Part shown: one piece after another, positions 4,801-7,367 of the stretch
Position numbering within the stretch: the stretch's first letter is position 1
Layout of the letters: each line of letters begins with the position of its first letter
Source: an uncultured Lachnospiraceae bacterium
GTDB taxonomy: Bacteria > Bacillota_A > Clostridia > Lachnospirales > Lachnospiraceae
Direction of reading: 5' to 3'
DNA length: 7,367 nucleotides
Assembly (NCBI GenBank): GCA_902767195.1
Contig: CACXGS010000427.1
Coordinates: forward strand, 1-7,367
Notes under the pieces: generated by a model
Told to the model about the DNA's origin: nothing
The model's input: the letters and a program-made list of their open reading frames with translations, nothing else
Database searches by the model: none
Program-made: the position numbers and the translations under genes

Positions 4801-7367
4801 ACAGAATACGGTCTATGTATCCGGTCCTTCAAACTTACCCAGGGAATCATGGAATATTCCATGCTTACAGCGCCTGTGTTTGCCACGACCCTGGGGCTTT
4901 CGGAGATTCCGGTTATAACCGGACACCCTGAGGATCAGCACGTTCTCTACGGCCAGGATGCGGTGTTCTCAGTATCTGCAAGGCCCAGCAAAAATGCTTC
5001 CGAACTGTCATACACATGGCAGAGCAAGGAAGCAGGCACTAACAAATGGCAGAATATCAGTGGTGCAAGAACATCAGCACTGAAGCTGTCTGCTGTTACA
5101 AAAGAAATGGACGGACAGGAGTACCGGGTCATCGTCAGTGAACTCCTGAAGGGCACCAGCACCAAGGTCAATGCATACAGTAATCCTGCAGTGCTCTATG
5201 TGGGAAGGTCCACCACAGAGACCGTTGCTTCCGCTCTGAATTCAGACAAGAGGGATAATAATGAATTCCTGAAGCAGAACCGGGGACTTTCCGGAAAGAA
5301 TGAAGACTATACTGAGAACGAGGATATCACGGTCAGCAAAGAGATTGATGTGAAGGTCGGAGAGGATTCCTATCATCTTACCGTTTATAAGAATGATCTT
5401 TCAGACAATCCTGTTCCGAAATACATCTACCTCAATGAGGATGACGGCAAATACTATACACTGGTCGGACTGAATGAGTCTGAGACCGAAGCCGATAAAA
5501 TAGTTGGTCTCGATCCATGCCCCGACCACCTGGCACCTTCCGATGGAAATGCAGCAGCTACTGCAGGTTGGTTTGATATCAGTGCCAGTGATCTGAAATA
5601 TGTGCCGTCGGACGATCAGGTGAAGTTCAAAGATACAGATGGTACTGTCTATGATGTTTATCAGTATGACAGCATATTGTTCTTTAAAACAGATGATTCC
5701 AACATGCCTTATGGCTACCGGTGGTGTGTGTTCGAAGAATCAGAAAACGGGGATTATTCCCTTGTAAATGTCACCTATGATTATATAAGCACTTATGAAG
5801 ATCCTGACGGGATTCTGGTCTTTGATTCCCTACTGCAGGGTGTCGGTGACCATACAGCACTGGCGGAGCCACTGATGGTAAAAACCGAAGTATTAGATAA
5901 CGAGACTTATCTCGTAATGAAACCGGAGGGTGACAATTACAGTGGTGATGACTATAACGCCTATGTTTCCCTCTACTCGGATGGGAAATACTACTACAAG
6001 GGCAGCAGAACTGATGAAGGCGGGATCAAACCGGCAATGGTAGAGCTGGAACCGGTGAATGCCGGTGAATTCTACGCAGGCTCTTATGAGTATAATGGAA
6101 GCCTTGTATCAGTCAGAGCACATCCCGGAGACATCGAAACGATGACGCAGTCTGTTCCTGTTCAAAAGAGCAGACTCATCGACGGAGATGAGGTGACCCT
6201 CAGCGCTCAGGTGACCGCTGCAGGTCAGGGAGCTTTGGTGGACGGAGCCCTGGAATTCAATCTGAAGAATACAGATACCGGCACCATTTCCCAGATTAGT
6301 GCCCAGTTAGACAGCAGCGGAACAGCAAAGGCCATCTGGATTCCGGAGACGCCGGGAACCTATGAGGTAACTGTTCTGTATGGTGGTAATGACACGACAA
6401 TGCCGTCAACCGGAAAGACCATGTACTACGCTCTTGACAGTAATCTGGAGAACCCCCAGGAGAGCGGCCTCTATGACCTGTCCGGAAATGATGCGGCTTA
6501 CGGTGAGGCGATCACCCTGGCCCTGAATATGGTCAAATTTGAGAATGGCAAAGAGACGAGGACCGATATTACAAAAGATGAGAGCGTAACTTACAGTGTG
6601 TCCTATACCGGTGAGGACGGAAGCAAAAAAGAGCAGACACTGGAAGATAATACATTCATTCCGGTTACAACAGGTAAGCACGTATTCACAGCAATCATAG
6701 GCGATGAGGATGCAGGCGGTGCAAGTAAGGCAGTCTTTACTTCATTAGTCACAAAGCGCGGGATTACGCTGACGGCACCTTCGAAGAAAGACCTTTCAGC
6801 AGCGCCAAGCAATGATAAGATTCCCAAGATGGCGGATGTGACTGCAGTCTATAACAAAGATGCCTCCGAGAAGGCGATTCTGGAAAACGATCAGGATAAG
6901 TTCAAGTTCGATGATCTGCTGACTCTGACGACGAATCCTGAGATTGCTGCAGATTCCCCTGCCGGCACCTATATCACACAGCTGGAATACAAGGCAGATG
7001 AAAATGGGGCTGCCGTGCCTCTTGCAAATGCTTTCAAAGCCCTCTATAATGCTTCCTTTGTTCCAGGTGAATTCAATGTTGAAGCGGGAGTATTCAATGT
7101 CAGTTTTGAAGCAGGATCCAACGGAAGCGTAAGAGGATTCCAGGGAGACCAGATGAGGAGCTTTGTCAGTGGAGCGAAGATCCTTGAAGGCACCCAGGTT
7201 ACCATCAGTGCGATTCCGGATGAGAAATTCATGGTCGACACCTGGACGGTGCTTGACGGCGAGGGCAATGAGCTTACGGAAGGGAAGGATTATACGGTCA
7301 GCAAGGACAGGAATGATCTGATCTTCAAGGCCCTTTCCGGCACCCTGAAAGTTAAAGCGACATTTAC
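1711..7367 (+). CDS. Giant multidomain secreted/surface protein (propeller, beta module, FN3, Ig-like, InlB-B repeat), 3'-truncated
   Basis: The frame is open from ATG at 1711 to the window end without a stop: 1885 complete codons and two extra bases. The start follows a strong AAAGGAGG site and opens directly into a signal peptide, so the protein leaves the cell. Domains in order: signal peptide 1-39; acidic Gly/Ser linker; FG-GAP/VCBS-like propeller about 130-665; Gly/Ser/Thr-rich beta module 666-960; FN3 966-1061; Ig-like 1067-1164; three degenerate repeats 1219-1435; Ig-like about 1485-1575; beta-rich segment 1580-1680; MBG-like 1682-1792; InlB-B-like from 1794. The layout suggests an N-terminal functional head on an extended stalk. 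More repeats and a wall anchor (for example LPxTG) may lie downstream; neither is visible. No protease or glycosidase motif was recognised. Adhesion, ligand binding or a membrane-active role are all possible. The secreted modular nature is certain; function is unknown. Confidence 0.95.
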   Translation, partial: MKSGKSKGKDFLKRTLVLLICLVMIGTQSNIRAIHDVYAAEPDTGSEEAAPGSGSKDAWGFPNNIPKSFNANDRKNPYGEGKQPLGIKNQSYISWQEGGDYDAEVYNFEKAGDYIGNKAPKKDYRIKDFGGSRTGKYLDCVAYDADKTGKKNYVAEVELQYSDKNAYLNVFRRNCETNDKYSQRWWLGDGGDVDHFDNIEQWAYKGFFNLTAGDFNGDGKDELAVYFPRRYKKSWGERDGGPLILILNGKNLEEIERISLIDIVGEVPYKLTSKYTVDKRTANCMIQCAMDSADINRDGYDDLVVTAGFNDIPEDGDSKDFEYRYSKLRYYRGHKRENGSVLTGTSPIALTTPGMDDPEKKQGTKVFDMRACNVSCGDLDYDGFPEVVVAGHYCFRNKKANPGDQDRVRPSHYLVATLGCDRNIETGEPKGGLTSPSFQFLEFNKFLKDGVGYYNDKQDQQGPPALCCVAMNGRNAGKSIFLGGDFYDYSKGSFSPVKTTSVCSESDEAIGSVTLERTWVHDAVAGNFDSNPLGVEQVLYTTGYQRTGDPEVSTYTYRTNYAGYTSENVDGIERVAFDDKNATYVFNESGTENGKSRDGRTYVDFTKRGNGPCVCIAAVDADNDTDILEYTGKEYTFANPQVLALLQAAPYFGDLDEAGYGYGDNCGSSVGKSFEDGYSTSTTSSVHAGVAIGLEVTAGAVGCFKFTADLSFTHEWGWEHEDQTSTTWSWEFENTGKSNKVVLIRTPVIQYYYDVTSPDGKGGTKKGHMTIGIQQKPAMNMMTVERYNELVKADKNKTEDDLITPDIEGCVVGQPSSYPTSNLNRDNFVASDDPPISVNNWDIPDGSGASRMSFEEGIGESDAQTYNNEVDLTLGFGGGVKGGTNEFTIAGGPSVGGSWGGGTTTSHMETVTKSGTVAYPPKYQGYDYGFDWQLCTWSQTIGSKDKKTTFPVVGFKVTDVVEPLSIPTNVTVTEVKTDSITIAWNQGYMKPDGYEIYQYIEDPVTGTDYSYIATVNGDTTTFKYDGLQPETEYGLCIRSFKLTQGIMEYSMLTAPVFATTLGLSEIPVITGHPEDQHVLYGQDAVFSVSARPSKNASELSYTWQSKEAGTNKWQNISGARTSALKLSAVTKEMDGQEYRVIVSELLKGTSTKVNAYSNPAVLYVGRSTTETVASALNSDKRDNNEFLKQNRGLSGKNEDYTENEDITVSKEIDVKVGEDSYHLTVYKNDLSDNPVPKYIYLNEDDGKYYTLVGLNESETEADKIVGLDPCPDHLAPSDGNAAATAGWFDISASDLKYVPSDDQVKFKDTDGTVYDVYQYDSILFFKTDDSNMPYGYRWCVFEESENGDYSLVNVTYDYISTYEDPDGILVFDSLLQGVGDHTALAEPLMVKTEVLDNETYLVMKPEGDNYSGDDYNAYVSLYSDGKYYYKGSRTDEGGIKPAMVELEPVNAGEFYAGSYEYNGSLVSVRAHPGDIETMTQSVPVQKSRLIDGDEVTLSAQVTAAGQGALVDGALEFNLKNTDTGTISQISAQLDSSGTAKAIWIPETPGTYEVTVLYGGNDTTMPSTGKTMYYALDSNLENPQESGLYDLSGNDAAYGEAITLALNMVKFENGKETRTDITKDESVTYSVSYTGEDGSKKEQTLEDNTFIPVTTGKHVFTAIIGDEDAGGASKAVFTSLVTKRGITLTAPSKKDLSAAPSNDKIPKMADVTAVYNKDASEKAILENDQDKFKFDDLLTLTTNPEIAADSPAGTYITQLEYKADENGAAVPLANAFKALYNASFVPGEFNVEAGVFNVSFEAGSNGSVRGFQGDQMRSFVSGAKILEGTQVTISAIPDEKFMVDTWTVLDGEGNELTEGKDYTVSKDRNDLIFKALSGTLKVKATF
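2098..3705 (+). other. Probable seven-bladed FG-GAP/VCBS-like propeller with recurrent cysteines (residues about 130-665)
   Basis: Clear blade motifs of the D-x-[ND]-x-D-G-x-x-[DE]-[LV] type lie at D214 (DFNGDGKDELAV), D294 (DINRDGYDDLVV) and D378 (DLDYDGFPEVVV). Weaker ones lie at D144 (DADKTGKKNYVAEV), N472 (NGRNAGKSIFL), N527 (NFDSNPLGVEQVLY) and D620 (DADNDTDILEY). Spacings run from 57 to 94 residues, and seven motifs fit a seven-bladed propeller. The Asp-rich loops of the strong blades should bind calcium, as in integrin-type FG-GAP loops. Five motifs are closely preceded by cysteine: C140, C284/C288, C372/C376, C467/C468 and C613/C615. Proteins with such propellers usually bind ligands or scaffold partners outside the cell. 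The three strong blades are secure; the count of seven is inference. Confidence 0.75.
3706..4590 (+). other. Unassigned Gly/Ser/Thr-rich beta module with two long amphipathic segments (residues 666-960)
   Basis: Two segments share an opening S-F-E-[DE]-G: 671-735 (GKSFEDGYSTSTT, then AGVAIGLEVTAGAVG, then FTHEWGWEHEDQTSTTWSW) and 851-917 (RMSFEEGIGES, then VDLTLGFGGGVKGG, then GGSWGGGTTTSHMET). Each alternates polar and apolar residues around a Gly-rich turn and ends in Thr/Ser-rich strands, a pattern like the insertion hairpins of aerolysin/ETX-MTX2 toxins. Between them lie a hydrophobic VVLIRTPVIQYYYDV strand (741-755) and a linker with VERYNELVK and PSSYP. The module closes with a W-rich strand (FDWQLCTWSQTI, 930-941) and FPVVGFKVTDV, leading into FN3. 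It contains C666, C703, C810 and C935. I cannot name a family; pore formation is a hypothesis from composition only. It could equally be a carbohydrate-binding or scaffold beta-sandwich. Confidence 0.45.
4606..4893 (+). other. Fibronectin type III domain (residues 966-1061)
   Basis: The order of hallmarks is complete: IPTNVTVTEV at the start, the strand SITIAWNQ with the conserved Trp (W985), a GYEIYQY strand, a TTTFKYDGLQPETEYGLCIR segment with the L-x-P-x-T-x-Y signature (L1027-Y1033), and a closing FATTLG. Such domains act as spacers or ligand-binding units in secreted bacterial proteins. Here it separates the head modules from the stalk. Confidence 0.9.
4909..5202 (+). other. Ig-like domain (residues 1067-1164)
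   Basis: The segment begins PVITGHPEDQHVLYGQDAVF, has the core Trp strand LSYTWQSKEAG with W1103 and a second Trp at 1113 (NKWQNISGARTSALKLSAV), then DGQEYRVIVS and a final SNPAVLYV strand. The pattern (I-x-x-P-x-x-x-x-x-x-x-G, core W, D-G-x-x-Y-R-V) matches the Ig-like modules common in clostridial surface proteins. No intradomain disulfide is possible because it holds no cysteine. Confidence 0.82.
5365..6015 (+). repeat. Three degenerate ~38-residue protein repeats (residues 1219-1435)
   Basis: Three related units can be aligned by eye: 1219-1256 (DSYHLTVYKND, then KYIYLNEDDGKYYTLVGL), 1320-1357 (DSILFFKTDDS, then YRWCVFEESENGDYSLVNV) and 1397-1435 (NETYLVMKPEGD, then NAYVSLYSDGKYYYKG). 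Each has an acidic start, an apolar strand, a short Asp/Asn/Pro loop and a second aromatic strand turning at [DN]-G-[KD]-Y. Inserts of about 63 and 39 residues separate them. No known family is recognised; they may be strand pairs of one larger beta domain rather than independent modules. Similarity is at protein level only. Confidence 0.45.
6163..6435 (+). other. Ig-like (Big_3-type) domain (residues about 1485-1575)
   Basis: The segment opens with SRLIDGDEVTLSAQVTAA, continues with a DGALEFNLKN strand, an AQLDSSGTAKAIWIP strand and the closing GTYEVTVLYGGND. The G-x-V-x-F, then D-x-x-G-x-A, then P-G-T-Y-x-V-x-x-x-Y-x-G-x order is the usual signature of bacterial Ig-like repeat domains of adhesins. 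Residues 1580-1680 after it (AAYGEAITLALNMV, VTTGKHVFTAII) look like a second, more diverged copy of the same fold. Confidence 0.75.
6754..7086 (+). other. MBG-like domain (residues 1682-1792)
   Basis: The start KRGITLTAPSKKDLSAAPS, the middle LLTLTTNPEIAADSPAGTY (P1760-A1761-G1762-T1763-Y1764) and the end YNASFVPGEFNVEAG fit the MBG pattern, in which an S-P-x-G-T-Y strand precedes a Y-x-x-x-x-x-x-G-x-x-x-V closing strand. MBG domains form stalks in Firmicute surface proteins. The match is by motif order only, and the middle lacks the usual tandem glycine-rich strand. Confidence 0.6.
7090..7367 (+). other. Divergent InlB-B-type repeat, cut by the window end (residues 1794-1885+)
   Basis: Hallmarks in order: FNVSFEAGSNGSVRGF (strand plus G-x-N-G-x-V), GAKILEGTQVTISAIPDEKF (the E-G-T-x-V-x-x-x-A-x-P-x-x-x-F core), VDTWTV with the conserved Trp (W1845), and SGTLKVKATF as the closing strand. 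This is the divergent InlB B-repeat pattern. Such repeats usually occur in tandem, so more copies probably lie just beyond the window. It ends nearly complete, with two bases of the next codon visible. Confidence 0.85.

Noticed and set aside
5900..5915. Perfect 6-bp inverted repeat ACGAGA/TCTCGT with CTTA loop
   Set aside because: It lies inside a continuous coding frame, has no T tail, and one such short hairpin is expected by chance in several kilobases.

Overview
The window looks like a low-to-moderate GC Gram-positive anaerobe, most likely a clostridial gut bacterium of the Lachnospiraceae type. This is inference from strong AAAGGAGG-type ribosome binding sites, a GTG start, a U-tailed hairpin terminator, and a very large secreted protein built from Ig-like, FN3, MBG-like and InlB-B-like modules, a style common in that group. 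No RNA gene, mobile element, CRISPR array or phage gene was seen.

Left unit (1-1276). The 3' part of a polytopic membrane protein gene (1-586, start outside the window) overlaps by ATGA a 211-residue PrsW-type intramembrane protease homologue (583-1218). The pair ends at a strong intrinsic terminator (1253-1276). All genes are on the + strand.

Right unit (about 1280 to beyond 7367). A 116-residue two-helix membrane protein (GTG start, 1341-1691) lies 19 bases upstream of a giant secreted protein gene (1711 to beyond the end; 1885 complete codons seen, no stop). The giant protein reads, in order: signal peptide; a probable seven-bladed FG-GAP/VCBS-like propeller (about residues 130-665); an unassigned Gly/Ser/Thr-rich beta module with two long amphipathic segments that share a start motif (666-960); FN3 (966-1061); Ig-like (1067-1164); three degenerate repeats of about 38 residues (1219-1435); Ig-like (about 1485-1575); a further beta-rich segment; an MBG-like domain (1682-1792); and an InlB-B-type repeat (from 1794) cut by the window end.

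The most unusual signals are in this protein. Cysteines, often paired, recur just before five of the seven blade motifs, and the beta module after the propeller resembles, in composition only, the strand pattern of aerolysin/ETX-MTX2 pore formers. A working picture is a secreted or surface-attached protein with an N-terminal binding or effector head and a stalk of Ig-like modules. Its partners, anchor and function cannot be decided from this window.
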